A stretch of 64,000 nucleotides of DNA from Cryptomeria japonica. Its lineage: Eukaryota; Streptophyta; Pinopsida; Cupressales; Cupressaceae. The position numbers and the translations under genes are program-made. The number at the start of each line of letters is the position of its first letter. Position 1 is the first letter of the stretch. The stretch covers positions 208,427,190 to 208,491,189 of the forward strand of contig NC_081409.1 in the NCBI RefSeq assembly GCF_030272615.1, in the 5' to 3' direction. The notes below the pieces were generated by a model. It saw only the letters and a list, made by a program, of their open reading frames with translations, was not told where the DNA came from and made no database searches. This document shows positions 1 to 11,881 of this stretch, piece by piece.

Positions 1-1688
1 CTGAGAGTGTATCTATTGATAATATTGATCGATGACCTATGTAGGCGTTACATTAGTCTCTACCTTTCTAAGGGAGGAAACTAATATTTTTGAGTGATCA
101 ATTTTGATATTGAATTTTGTTAAAATCAATGCAAATTCCAAATATCAAAGTTGAAATCTAATGTTTCTCATGTTACTAGATCTTTAATTCTCATGTTAAA
201 AGATCTTTATATGTGTTAAATAAAGGTAGCAATGCCACGGGGAAATCTTGTTATGGCACACAAACATACAAGTGTGTTCTATAGTTAGTCTAGTGATTCC
301 TTGTTCAACTACAACATCAAAAAATGCTTAAATTTTTACATGTTGTCCAACTTGATGAAATTGATGTTGGTGTAATCAAGACATTTATTTTATATTGATG
401 AGAACTTGATGAAATTAATGAGATTTTATATTTTAGAACTCATAATTAATGGGATCAACAACTAATTTAAGTATAACAATCACTAATCCTATTGGCTAAA
501 AGAATAAGCTTGCAAGTTAATATATAAACAAGCTTGAGTAAACTAATCTAGCACACAAATGACTATACATTCGATAAGTCAAATAAGTAAAGGTGTATAC
601 AAAACTACAACTCAACTATTTAACAACACCAATACAAAGACTGACACTTTTACCTACTTTCAATTCAATCTATGAAATATTGAACACAATAATTGCAGCC
701 GTGAAATAATAAAATTGAACATGCTTTCAATAGCAATTTAAGTAGCATAAGTGTAACATCAACTATCATTAACCGTATTTTGTGCAGAATGCACTTATTC
801 ATAAGTTTGCAAAATGATATTTGGGATTTTAGATAACATAAAAATCCTACCCCCAAAAAACAAGTCTGCATAGCTAGTTTACTTCGAATCAACTAAAAAG
901 GTTAAAAACTGGCATACCTATCTTTAAAAGAATATAGGTAAAGTACATCAAAAGACATCGTATTTTTTTATTATTTTATTTTAAAAGCATTATATTATTA
1001 TATATTTTAATTAATATTAAATCATTATTATATTATGATATTGTAATTAATATTATTATTAAGATATTATTATGTTATTAAGTTTTAATACATTCTTATC
1101 ATTATATTTTCATTAAAAAATTTAGAAAAGAAAAAACTTTTTAGTACAAAATTATTATTATTATATTTCTATTAAACTCTTTGACAAAAAAAAAATCTAT
1201 TAAGACTACATTATTATTATATTGGTGTACAAAAAAACTCTAAAGGCAAAAATTGAAGTGGGAAGATGACATCCAACAAGGAAGTCAAATTTAATGCTTC
1301 TAGTTTTTGTTTACAAAGGTCTTTGCATCCATTATCTGAGTGTAATACACCTTTGGCATAAAAATAAAAGTATCACAAAAAATGAGCTCTAAAGTCTATC
1401 CCAAAATTAGACTAATTTAATTTGTTCTAAAAATAAAAAAGGCCAAAATAGCTAGTCTGAAAGCTCCTTGAATCTACTCATCAACTACTAAAAATCACCT
1501 TTGAATCTTTGGCAAGCTTGTGAAATGCAAGTTGTTATCTCCAAACTCTCACCAATACTTACATTTGAAAACTCCTTACGGAATATCTAGTTGCTTGAGA
1601 ACTCTCTCAAAGGGAAGTTTTAGGGGTCAAGGCTAAATATTGATTCTTTTCGGATTTAGCCCAAAAGAAAATAGAACCACTGAGGTCA
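1..1688. other. AT-rich intergenic sequence, no gene seen
   Basis: Very AT-rich sequence, with ATT/TTA-rich low complexity at about 960-1210. Only short ORFs without recognisable motifs occur. It ends abruptly where homology to the Copia-1 LTR begins, at about 1689. Confidence 0.6.
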
Positions 1689-2501
1689 TGGAAACCCTGT
1701 AAGGGGAAAAACCACAGTGGGAAACCTTACCCACAATCAGATGATACTACTGCAGATAGTATGTGTGTACAAATGGGGTTTGCACATGCAGAAAGGCCAA
1801 TTGCCTAGAGCTCACTGCTCAATCATAAAATGAGAGTCACATTGACTACAATTGGATGGTTAAATCCAATGATAATGTACTGCTCAAAATAACATCTTCA
1901 TATGCTAGATTCAGTACTAGTTAAGCTCTGATTGTCTTCTTCATACCTTCCTTGAATCTTCAAATGATGTATGTGTGTATAGCTCTGCTTATATTCGCAT
2001 ATACCTTGTTACATTCCCTTTCACCTTCACACATAATCTCACAAATGAGATCTTACATATATACCAAAACCTAAGACCAAATGTGTAGGTCAGCTTGCTA
2101 AGAATATTATAAATGAATCAATATGTGATACATCATGTCGGCTCAATGCATTTACAATAATAATCAATCATCTTCATATCGTGTCGTGTTGATCTGGAAT
2201 AGATAATGCTTGCTGGTCCATAACCTAGACCTATTTGTCGGTAATATAAAATATGCAAACTCGATTAGACCAATAACCAAACCACCAAAACCAAGTGTAC
2301 AAACAATTTCTTCGACATAACCAAGTAATCTCCAGATGATAACAGATCATCCTCAGTGCCAGTGAACAATATAACCTGTCGGTGAACCAAATACTGGTGA
2401 TTGTGCATATATCACTGAACATGTCGGTGAACATAACCAAAGATCTTCACAAGTGTTGACATCAATGACAAAACCAATGCAACACATCCATAATACCAAC
2501 A
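1689..2501 (-). repeat. Copia-1 3' LTR, truncated
   Basis: About 813 bp aligned by eye with 7324-8131, with scattered substitutions and small indels. The match starts at TGGAAACCCT. The 218 bp that begin the right LTR on the plus strand (7106-7323) are absent, so the outer end of this LTR was deleted. The inner edge ends in ACA next to the PPT. Confidence 0.9.
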
Positions 2502-2515
2502 ATCTCCCCCTTTGG
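2502..2515 (-). other. Copia-1 polypurine tract
   Basis: On the minus strand this reads CCAAAGGGGGAGAT directly before the LTR. It is the expected plus-strand priming site for reverse transcription. Similar CT-rich blocks recur at about 2643-2720 and 2810-2822 in the 3' untranslated part. Confidence 0.8.
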
Positions 2516-2995
2516 CATTGATGGCAACACAAGATGAAAAAACCATCTAAGTGCCAAAGCAGAAATGCCAAAAACCAAAAACCAAAAACCAACAATCTCC
2601 CAAAGAGATCATTAACCAGAAATCAAAATACAGATACAGAGAGTAACAATCTCTCCCCCAATGAATAATCTCTCCCAAAAAGATAATGTGTTTTTCCATA
2701 GATATCTCTCCCCCTTTGACATCAAATGCAAAAGCAATACAAAGCTAAATACAATCAGTTCATAGAACTTATTACAAAATACCAATTGTTATAACCAAAT
2801 TTATCCAATCTTCTCCCCCTGAGAAGTAGCTCTCCTTCATCAAAGCCAGAAAAAGATTTCTCTTTTATTTCTGTCGGTCTGATGCCATGCTTCAACTGTC
2901 TAAGTTTCTACCGGTGAGGGTATAACTCCAAGTTGCTCTCTTAGACATTCAAAAGTTTCCTTAGGCAAAGGCTTAGTAAAGATATCTGCAATCTG
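2516..2995 (-). other. Copia-1 3' untranslated region
   Basis: There is no ORF with recognisable domains between the RNase H remnant and the PPT. It contains three tandem copies of a 7-bp unit (CCAAAAA type) at about 2572-2592 and several CTCCCCC-type tracts that resemble extra PPTs. Confidence 0.6.
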
Positions 2996-3484
2996 CTATT
3001 TAGTATTCACATAAACCAATTTCACTTCTTTTGCTTCAACATTTTCTTTCAAAAAGTTGAATTTGATAGAAACATGTTTAGTTTTAGAGTGAAATACCGG
3101 ATTCTTTGATATATCAATTGTTTCCATATTATCATAGTAAATGATTACAGGTTCTTCGCATTTTACCTTTACGTCCTTCAACATTTGCTTAATCCATAAT
3201 ACATGTGTACAGTTAGTTGCTGCTGCACCATATTCTGATTTTGCTATTGATAGTGATGTACAACTTTGTTTCTTGCTCAACCATGAAATTAGTCTGCTAC
3301 CAAGAAAAAATGCTCCGTCGGTGGCGTTTTTTCTGTCATCTACATCTCTTGCCCAATTTGCATCTGTGTATGCACATAAATCAAAATTTTCATCTTTAGA
3401 ATACCATAAAGCAAGATTTGTTGTACCTTGTAGATACCGGAAAATCCTTTTCACTGTTGATTCATGATTTTCCTTAGGATTACT
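2996..3484 (-). pseudogene. Copia-1 RNase H domain remnant
   Basis: Minus-strand reading of about 152 codons. The TDANWA motif carries the first acidic residue of copia RNase H, and the FLGSRLISWLSKKQ block is typical of the family. The usual STAEAEY motif reads SIAKSEY, so the conserved glutamate is replaced by lysine. A later block includes YYDNM and HSKTKHVSIKF. The frame ends at a stop before the C-terminal DIxTKP motif. RNase H would remove the RNA strand during cDNA synthesis. It is separated from the RT remnant by a stop or frame break near 3484. Confidence 0.88.
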
Positions 3485-4207
3485 CTAAAATCTTGAAACA
3501 ATACATACTGCATTCATAATATCAGGTCTTGTTTGTGTCAAATACAATAAACCTCCAATCGTAGATTTATATCTTGTCATATTAACAAGTCTTGATTCAT
3601 CCTTCAATGGTAGTTTATCAGTTGTAGTCATAGGAGTACTTACCGGTTTAAAGTTTTCCATACCAAATTTCTTTAGCAGTTCTTTCAAGTACTTAGATTG
3701 ATTTATGAATATACCTTTATCAGTCTGTGAAATCTGTAATCCTAAAAAGAATTTTATCTCCCCAATCATGGACATTTCAAATTCTTCCCGCATCTTATTA
3801 GAAAAGTCTTTACACAATCCTTCTTCTCCTCCAAAAATGATATCATCAACAAAAAATTCAATAACCAAGATGTCATCATTAGTCACTTTGAAATATAAGT
3901 CGTTGTCAGCATTACCTTTAGTGTAACCAAGCTTCAAAAGATATTTGTCCAATCTAGCATACCAAGCTCTAGGAGCTTACTTCAATCCATATAAAGCTTC
4001 CCTTAACCTGCAAACCATATCTTTGTCATTTGTCAAAGAAAATCCATCAAGTTGTTCAATGTAAACTTCCTCTTCAAGATCACCATTTAGAAATGCACAT
4101 TTAACATCCATTTGATATACTTTATAATTCTTGTATGCTGCAAATGCTAGAAATAGTCTGACTGCCTCAATTCTAGCTACCAGTGCAAAAGTTTCATTGT
4201 AATCAAT
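3485..4207 (-). pseudogene. Copia-1 reverse transcriptase, C-terminal part
   Basis: The open segment 3485-3952 contains FFVDDIIFGG, the copia RT active-site block (usually YVDD; here FVDD, with both aspartates kept), followed by FFLGLQISQ and TRPDIMNAV. Between 3953 and 4207 the same domain continues with in-frame stops: codons for QMDVKCAFLNG and ALYGLK can be read around 3985-4120. This is the palm region of RT that should follow the segment at 4208-5659. Confidence 0.88.
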
Positions 4208-5659
4208 TCATTTTTTCTGTGAATATCCCTTACACACTAATTTTGCTTTGTTTCTTATTACCTTACCATCTTCATTAAGTTTATTTCTGAATACCCATTT
4301 AGTTCCAATTACATTTTTGTTTTTAGGTCGCGGAACCAATGTCCATGTGTTATTCTTTTCAATTTGTTCTAATTCATCTTCCATAGCTTTAATCCAATGT
4401 TTATCTTCACATGCCTCATTAATAGCTGTTGGTTCAATTTGAGAAATTAGACATACCTCTTCATTTGTCAATCTTCCTCTAGTCATAACACATTGATACT
4501 TATTCCCAATTATCTGACTTTCAGAGTGATTCAATCTTACATACCTGGGTGTATTCACTTGTTGTTGTTCTTCAATCACTGTGGAATTCTCAGATGATGC
4601 CGGTGTGACTGGATCAACATTCTGTACTGGTGTACTCATTATAGGTTCATTTGTGATTATCTCAACTGCCTGTTCAGAGTCCATAGACCTTGAATTACCT
4701 CTAAACTGTTCATCAATCTTCACATTTGCACTCTCAATGATTTTCTGCAATCTCTTGTTAAAACAACTATATGCCTTGCTCTTAGATGAATAACCAAGAA
4801 ATATTCCTTCATCACTTCTAGGATCAAATTTGTCAATATAATCATCTCTCCTAATATAACATTTGCTTCCAAATATTCTGAAATATTTAAGAGTAGGAGT
4901 ATTACCAAACCATAGTTCATGAGGGGTCTTACCAGTTTCACCTTTGATGTGAACTCTATTGAATGTGTAAATAGTTGTATTCACTGCTTCTCTCCAATAC
5001 ACATGAGGTGGGTTTTCTTTTGATATCATGCTTCTAGTTGCATCCAAAATAGTTTTGTTCTTCATTTCCACAACTCCATTTTGCTGGGGTGTCTGAGGTG
5101 TTGATAATTGTCTTCTGATTCCATTCACTTCACAGAATGTATTAAATTCGTTAGATGTGAATTCACCTCCTTGATCTGATCTCAAACATTTGATTTTCTT
5201 ACCAGTTTCATTCTCTACCATGACCTTGAATAGTTTGAATTTCTCAAAAGCTTCTAATTTCTCCCTGTGAAAAGTAACCCAGCACATTCTAGAATAATCA
5301 TCAATGATTAGCATAAAATATCTATCTCCTTGTAAACTTTTAGTTCTTGCTAGACCACATAAATCAGTATGAATTAAGTCAAGAACATTATTAGATTTTT
5401 CTGGAATACTCTTAAAAGTTGCTCTAACTTGTTTTCCAAATTGACATTCCTTACATACCAGATTGTGAGGTTTAACAATCTTAGGTAAATCCCTTACTGC
5501 CTTAGTTGTACTGATTTTTACAATGCAATCAAAATTTACATGACAAAGTCTTTTATGCCATAACCAACTTTCATCAATATGTGCAATCAAGCATGTCTTC
5601 TCATTGTTATTCAAATGAAAGATATTACCTCTAGTTTGATTACCAGTTGCAATTTCCAA
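4208..5659 (-). pseudogene. Copia-1 pol: GAG-pre-integrase, integrase core, start of RT
   Basis: 483-codon open frame. At about residues 33-75 it has the GAG-pre-integrase region (LWHKRLCHVNF, then CKECQFGK). The integrase core follows with DLIHTDLCG, RSDQGGEFTS and QNGVVEMKNKT, so the D, D and E catalytic positions are all kept, although the R of the usual ERKN is M. A non-conserved stretch is followed by the start of RT (HWIKAMEDELEQI, TWTLVPRP, GTKWVFRNK). The frame stops at KGYSQKK, in mid RT. It is the longest intact piece of this element's pol. Confidence 0.92.
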
Positions 5660-6065
5660 ACCAGTTTTGTTCGTGATTTTTCATTTACCATTCTTGAATT
5701 GTAACTGAAATCCTTTTTCAACTAATTGACCAGCACAAAAGATTATGCTTCAAACCTTCAACATAATAGACGTTGTCAGTATTGTGCTTACCATCAAATG
5801 ATATAGTGCCTTTTCCTCTGATCAAACAAGCTTTATCATCCCCAAATCTTACTAGACCTCCATTGTATTCCTAAAAAGTTAAGAATTTACTTTTATCACT
5901 AGTCATATGATGTGAACATCCGGAATGAATGATCCATTCATCCTTTTCTTCAATTTTAGCTGCCAAGGCCTACTCTACCGGTTGAATAGTAGGTGTTGGT
6001 TGATCTTCTGTTATTGCAACAAAAGCCCATCCATTGTCTATCGGTTCCTCATCAGAATCATCAGT
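5660..6065 (-). pseudogene. Copia-1 protease remnant, catalytic Asp lost
   Basis: Reading on in the gag frame after its stop gives WIIHSGCSHHMTSD at about 5898-5939. Copia retropepsins have DSGCSxHMT here. The codon at 5925-5927 encodes H instead of the catalytic D (GAT to CAT), and a stop follows near 5880. Downstream, 5690-5870 still reads a plausible protease tail (ISFDGKHNTDNVYYVEGL). The protease would have cleaved the Gag-Pol polyprotein. Confidence 0.8.
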
Positions 6066-7049
6066 TTATCCTTCATCAGCATAGTAACATGATTTGTCTA
6101 TATTCTTCTTAAATCTGTATCTCTGATATTCAGGGTTAGGCTTACATGTTCTTTTAGCTTCTTCTTTCAATCTTACATGTCTATCAGGACACCTAGATGC
6201 CATATGACCAGTTTTATTGCAATTAAAACATTTAAATGGTGCTTTACCTTCATACTTACTTCCAACTGGACCTTTAGGAATTTTCCTTGCAAATAGTGCT
6301 TCAAGCTCTTCAAGTTCTTCATTCTCTCTTCTAATTTCTTCAAGTTCTCTAGCATAGAGTGCTTTCCAATCAAATTTTTTAGATGATGATGAAGATGTTG
6401 TAGATGATGAAGCTTTGAAAGCCAAATCTGTCTTAATTTTAGCAATAGGACCAAATTCCTCAAGTTCAAACGCTGAAAGTTTTCCAACCAAAGTATCTCT
6501 AGATATTGATGTATTAGACATTGTTCTCAATTCATTAATAGCAGTTACTTTCATATTGTATCCCAGTGGCAATGCTCTTAAAACTTTAGAAACAATTTCA
6601 TCTTCACTTAAGGATCCTCCACAACATTGTATACCCAAAACAATTTCATTAACTCTTTCCATAAAAGCAGAAATCCTTTCATCTTCTTCCATTTTCAGAT
6701 TTTCATACCTGACCCGAAAGCATTCCAGTTTTGCAATTTTGACAGTGGTATTACCTTCATTCAATGTGTCCCAAATAGCTTTAGCAGTAGATCGGTCTGA
6801 TAATCTCATGATTTGTTGATCTGATAATGCGCTCAAAAGTGCTTCTCTTGCTTTGCAATCATTCTCCTGATCTTTAGCCAAGGTTGGTGGATTAGGTTGA
6901 CTCTCTGTAGGACCAACATAGCCATTCTTTGTAACATCCCATATGTCTTTTCCAATGCAATTCAAATGTGTCTCCATTCTGATCTTCCATATACCATAGT
7001 TAGTTCCATCAAGCTTCAGACTGTCCTTCCTGAAATAGTTAGTTGCCAC
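6066..7049 (-). CDS. Copia-1 Gag (UBN2-type, zinc knuckle)
   Basis: 327-codon open frame starting with ATG close to the PBS. Residues about 1-220 match the plant copia Gag type (KLDGTNYGIWKIRMETHL, then AKAIWDTL, LECFRVRYENLKM and ISAFMERVNEI). A CCHC zinc knuckle CFNCNKTGHMASRC lies near residue 275, and a Ser-rich linker precedes it. Gag would form the virus-like particle and bind RNA. It ends in TAA at 6066-6068, while the protease remnant continues in the same frame. This is the only Copia-1 domain that is open throughout. Confidence 0.9.
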   Translation of the reverse strand: MATNYFRKDSLKLDGTNYGIWKIRMETHLNCIGKDIWDVTKNGYVGPTESQPNPPTLAKDQENDCKAREALLSALSDQQIMRLSDRSTAKAIWDTLNEGNTTVKIAKLECFRVRYENLKMEEDERISAFMERVNEIVLGIQCCGGSLSEDEIVSKVLRALPLGYNMKVTAINELRTMSNTSISRDTLVGKLSAFELEEFGPIAKIKTDLAFKASSSTTSSSSSKKFDWKALYARELEEIRRENEELEELEALFARKIPKGPVGSKYEGKAPFKCFNCNKTGHMASRCPDRHVRLKEEAKRTCKPNPEYQRYRFKKNIDKSCYYADEG

Positions 7050-7090
7050 AAAATCTCCTCAAGTTGTTAAACTTCTGCAAAAAAGGACTT

Positions 7091-7103
7091 GGCTCTGATA
7101 CCA
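7091..7103 (-). other. Copia-1 primer binding site (initiator tRNA-Met)
   Basis: The minus strand reads TGGTATCAGAGCC, the standard plant copia PBS complementary to the 3' end of initiator tRNA-Met. It lies 2 bp inside the 5' LTR. Confidence 0.93.
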
Positions 7104-7105
7104 AT

Positions 7106-8131
7106 TGTTAGGACCCGGAGGCAACTGAGAGGGGGGGGGGAGTGAATCAGTTGTCTATTAATTTCAACCCAAATATAACTTAACCAAACTTAATGCATAA
7201 TACCGGTAAACCAAACTTAATGCCGGTAGACAGTTTAAGAATTAATAATAGTACCGGTAAACTTTAATGCATGAAACAGAAAGACAAATAACATCCACAA
7301 CACATAACACAGATATTTGTACGTGGAAACCCTATAAGGGGAAAAACCACGGTGAGAAACCTTACCCACAATCAGATGAGACTACTGCAGATAGTATGTG
7401 TGTACAAATGGGGTCTGCACATGTAGAAAGGCCAACTGCCTAGAGCTCACTGCTCAATCACAAAATGAGAGTCACACTGACCACAATTGGATGGTTAAAT
7501 CCAATTATAATATATTGCTCAAAATAGCATCTTCATATGCTAGATTCAGTGCCGGTTAAGCTCTGATTGTCTTCTTCATACCTTCCTTGAATCTTCAAAT
7601 GATGTCTGTGTGTATAGCTCTGCTTATATTTGCATATATCTTATTACATTCCCTTTCACCTTCACACATAATCTCACAAATGAGATCTTACATATATACC
7701 AAAACCTAAGACCAAATGTGTAGGTCGGCTCACTAAGAATATTACAATTAAATCAATTACAAATGAATTAGTATGCGATACATCATATCGGCTCAATGCA
7801 TTTACAATAATAACCAACCATCTTCATAACGTGTCATGTTGATCTAGAATAGATTACGCTTGCTGGTCCATAACCTAGACCTATTTGCTGGTAACAACAA
7901 ATATGCAAACTTGATTAGACCAATAAACAAATTGCCAAAACCAAGTGTCCAAACAATGTCTTCGACATAACCAAGTAATCTCCAGATGATAATAGATCAT
8001 CCTCAGTGTCGGTGAACCAGATACCGATGACTATGCATAAGTCACTGAACATGCCGGTGAATATAACCAAAGATCTTCACACGTGTTGACATCAATGACA
8101 AAACCAATGCAACACATCCATAATACCAGCA
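7106..8131 (-). repeat. Copia-1 5' LTR (complete)
   Basis: 1026 bp, with TGTTAGGACC at one edge and ACCAGCA at the other, giving TG...CA termini. It contains a run of about 10 G near 7130-7140. Positions 7324-8131 match the truncated copy at 1689-2501. Confidence 0.92.
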
Positions 8132-9722
8132 CTTGTGTGGCTGTAATTTTTGAGCTTGTCCTTGGAATATAGGGAGGAGATCCTAAAAGGTATTGCTACT
8201 TTGATTAGCCAGCTTATTGCATTTGATCAAGTTACCATTTCTAGAAGATGACTATTGTTTGCCAAATTTTGGCTTTGTAGACATGGGAAAGGTACTTCCC
8301 TGTTCTATTACCTTGTCTTCCAAATTGAGGGTTTGGGTACAAAATATTGTTTATGAGGGCCCCTCAGTCATGTGCCAAAATTTGTATATGGTTGGCTACT
8401 CCTCCCTGGGTTACTAGGTCAACTAGAAAATCAAGAAAAAATAGGAAAGGCCACATGGAGTGCAATCACTACCAATGTGAGGTGGTGCTTGTTCTAGATA
8501 TTGGTGTTGCAATGGTTGAATCTGGCATGCAAGTTTCAAAGTTGGATGATATAGATTAGACTATTGTCATTAAGGGTATATGTGAGAATAGTCATTATAT
8601 TGATACTACCATACAAAAATACTTAAAATAAAAAAATTCAACATTTTAATAGAAATAAAATTCAACATTTCAAATTATTGAAATAGATGTTAATAGAAAT
8701 AAATATTAATTATATTGATATTATGTATATTTAAATCATTATTACTTGGAGATGGTAAATAAAGAATGGAAGGGTTATGCCATTATTTTTAAAAAAATGG
8801 TACATTGATAAAACTCCAATGCCTATACACATCTTAATTCTTACTGTTGTTTCTATTTGTACATTTGATAATAAATTTTTCTACTACAAGAAAACTATTA
8901 TATATTTTAATGCGAAAAATAGTAATTACAAATCTACTAGTACATTTCTTTAATTCTTTTTGCTTTTGTGAGCCACATATCAGCCATCTAAAGTCTCCTA
9001 ATGTCAAGAGCATAGTTGAACTACTCGCCAAAAGCAAAAACTTGTCAAGATGTAAAAAAAAAAAATTGGTGAAAACTCAGCAACTTAAAAAATTGCTTAA
9101 ATTTAATAGAAATGCATTTTTTTTGCAAAATTCAATGTAGAGATGCACCCAATGAGTCAATAAATGAGTACAGAAAAGAATCAAGTTGAATCTAAATATA
9201 TTTGATTGATTTAAATGCAAATTGGGTACAAAATGGCATCCTCTTATGGAATGTTGATGGTTGATGTAGTGCCCCTCCTCGACTAGACTCTTATTTCATG
9301 CTTGATAGACATATTTAGACCTATTTAGATTCTTGATGATGATGCAATGGATTATGAATAGGTTGTGACATGTGTTTCAATTGCTTTATGGTTATGTGGA
9401 CTTATGCTACTTTGATGATTTATATAGATGAAGGTACTGTCGTTGTTGATTTCATGATTGGATATATGTATGTGATTTGATGGACTTCATATGTATTCAT
9501 GTAATGAGTGTTTTACATGTCCTATTTTGTTGATGGACTTCATATGTATTCATGTAATGAGTTTTTTACATGTCCTATTTTGTTGATGGATTACTTGGAT
9601 CACACATTGGATGATATTATGGATGATTTATGTTGATTTAGTATCTGATATTATTATTGATATTCTAACCCTATTTCATGGACTTAATTGATGAGATGTT
9701 GTATGATGTGTTGACCATTGCT
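8132..9722. other. Intergenic sequence, no gene seen
   Basis: AT-rich flank between Copia-1 and the CACTA element. ORFs are short and carry no recognised motif. The only structure seen is a 53-bp tandem duplication, listed separately. Confidence 0.55.
9479..9590. repeat. 53-bp tandem duplication
   Basis: Two copies (9479-9531 and 9532-9584) of a unit that starts GATGGACTTCATATG differ at about one base. A partial third copy (GATGGA) follows. Confidence 0.9.
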
Positions 9723-9725
9723 TGA
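9723..9725. repeat. CACTA target site duplication, left (TGA)
   Basis: TGA directly precedes CACTA and is matched by TGA directly after TAGTG at 40528-40530. Confidence 0.85.
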
Positions 9726-9860
9726 CACTAATACATTTGGGGTCAAATTCTGACGGAGGTTTCCGACGGACAAGGAGCATTGTGTGAAAATTTGATTTTT
9801 TTTAATAAAAATGCCCGTGTTCGTCGGAATTCCGACGACCTCGGGAATTTTATTTAAAAA
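9726..9860 (+). repeat. CACTA left terminal inverted repeat and subterminal repeats
   Basis: Starts CACTAATACATTTGGGG. It contains TTCCGACGG and the palindromic block CGTCGGAATTCCGACG near 9819-9835, both shared with the right subterminal region. In En/Spm elements such short repeats bind the TNPA-type protein; the binding role here is inferred. Confidence 0.8.
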
Positions 9861-11881
9861 AAAAAAACACAATGCATTTTCATTTTGAAAGCAAACCGAA
9901 GCAAGCAGCGACCGTCTTGCCTCCCTGCCCCCCCCCCATTGGAGCGATCTCTGCACAAGCAAGGTAAGGTTTTTTTTGCAATCAAAGGAACTCTTTGTTT
10001 TTCAATGAAGGGCAACTAATTTTTTTTCGCAATCAAGGGCAACTAGTTTTTTTTTGCGAATTAATCCATTTTGTGCATACCCTGCAATCTTAAAATTCCA
10101 TGAAATGACATCTCTTTGAGGTATTCCGTCATACAGTTCACATGTCGTGTGTATGCTACCCCATTTTGCGATTTTTGTTATTGGAGCATTTGCAACTAAT
10201 TTCTGACAAAAAACTCCCTTCGATTATGCTTTGATGGATGTCTATACCTTGTTCCAAAGCTCCTATTTTGGCACACGCAGGGAGGATGCTGGCAAACGTT
10301 GCATTGAGATAAGCATGACTGTATTTCTTGAGGATTTGAACTCAAAGCATTGGCACTATCACTTATGGCTATATTAGCTTTTTAAGACACTTTCATAGTG
10401 CACTTCACCCGTCCTAATAATGGACTATCATGAGATTCTTAAGAAAGGAAATACTCCAAACATTCATGCCCTCTATGTTGTCATTGTGGTTTTCAATCAT
10501 TGCGACTACATGCTTTTCGACCAAGTAGTGTTCTTTTTTCATTGTTCTACTGTGCTTCTCAAGCTGCACCAACATAGTTTTATTTAATGGCTTTGTTTTG
10601 ATAGTGATTTCTCCATGGCTTCCACTGTCTTTTTATTGGCACATTCAATGCATTGTCATCTATCACTACTATTTATTGTCCTTTTTACCTTTATTGAGGT
10701 TGTTCTCATACATGTCATTCACTTTGTCTATGAGTATATCTCAACCTATTCACTGTTGTAAGTAGAAATAAAAGATTAGTCTCATCTCTTTTACCATTTT
10801 AGACCTTCATAGTAATCTTTGCAATATATCATTTCCTTCCAATAATATGGAATAATGATTTTCTTTTTATGGAATGTGATGAAGGCTTGAGTGTGTCTTC
10901 TTGAACTCACTTATTATCAGCTCCTCTATGATTACCTTAGATCTTTGTGGCTAAGAATTGTTCTTGATGAACTTATGCTCTTTATTGATTTCTTTTACTA
11001 CCATTATATTATCCTAAAAAAGGCTTGTTCAATGCTCCCTTAGCATGCATGTGCTCTCTTTGTATTGATCTAGGGCTACTCATTAATGTATCTATGGATT
11101 TCCCTTATTCACTATGTTGTGACAGTCATTTGCAGATTTGGGACTATCATCTTTCATAATTTGATGTCTTTAAGATGTGGGTACATTGCATGACAAGAAA
11201 AGCTCAAGCATTTGTGAAGTTCAAAGAGTTTAAACCCCTTGTTGAATGGTCATCCAGTTGTTCTCTAAAAGCAAAATGCTCAAGTAAATGAGAAATTCAC
11301 TCAAAATGGTTTATCCACAACTAAAAGAAAACAACTAACCACTACATATATGCATCAACAAAACAGTGTTGTATAGAGACCTAATCATGCCTTCATGGAT
11401 ATGTAGATCAAGTTCCTACATTTTGGACAAAAGCAATTCACACAATAATATATTTGTTGAACACACCCACCACAAAGATTTGGTTATGCAATAATATATT
11501 TGTTGTTAACTTTATCGTGGAGGATTTGGTTATGCTTGTTACAATCAAGGTTTGACCAAACTAATTCTTAAATATACAAATGAAGAGTGTGGTTGGTTGG
11601 TGACTAATTACTCTTTTTAACACCATTTACAAGATCATATCTAAATCAAGTGTCTCAAGAATTAAGCTACTACTAAGAAGATAGTTTGCCTAAAGTAAAT
11701 GGGTTTCTTGGGTGGCTATTTATTGTAGATAACTTAGTTCCTTCATGAGAATCAATCAATTTGGAACATGTATAACTCACATTTGTGACATGTCACTAAT
11801 GCAATTCCTTAGTACTTGTTTGAGTACTATCTCCTCTATTGTTTTCTATCCACTTTTGTGTCCTTCTTAGAACAAATAATA

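Larger units (their letters stand above)
1689..8131 (-). mobile_element. Copia-1: degenerate Ty1/copia LTR retrotransposon
   Basis: Two related LTR copies flank gag and pol remnants on the minus strand. A PBS matching initiator tRNA-Met lies inside the right (5') LTR and a purine-rich PPT inside the left (3') LTR. The domain order is gag, protease, integrase, reverse transcriptase, RNase H, which is the copia order. Pol is broken into several reading frames by in-frame stops, so this copy is not autonomous. The outer part of the 3' LTR is missing, so no target duplication can be checked. The base after the right end is 8132. Confidence 0.93.

Noticed and set aside
665-892. 75-codon minus-strand ORF
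   Set aside because: Cys/Leu-rich text with no motif in AT-rich DNA; no support for coding.
2870-2925. Repeated TACCGGT words suggesting a regulatory array
   Set aside because: The words are scattered through the Copia-1 LTR and UTR at low density and do not form an array.
8217-8559. Two overlapping plus-strand ORFs of 66-70 codons
   Set aside because: No domain, no splice context and no matching frame continuation; treated as chance.
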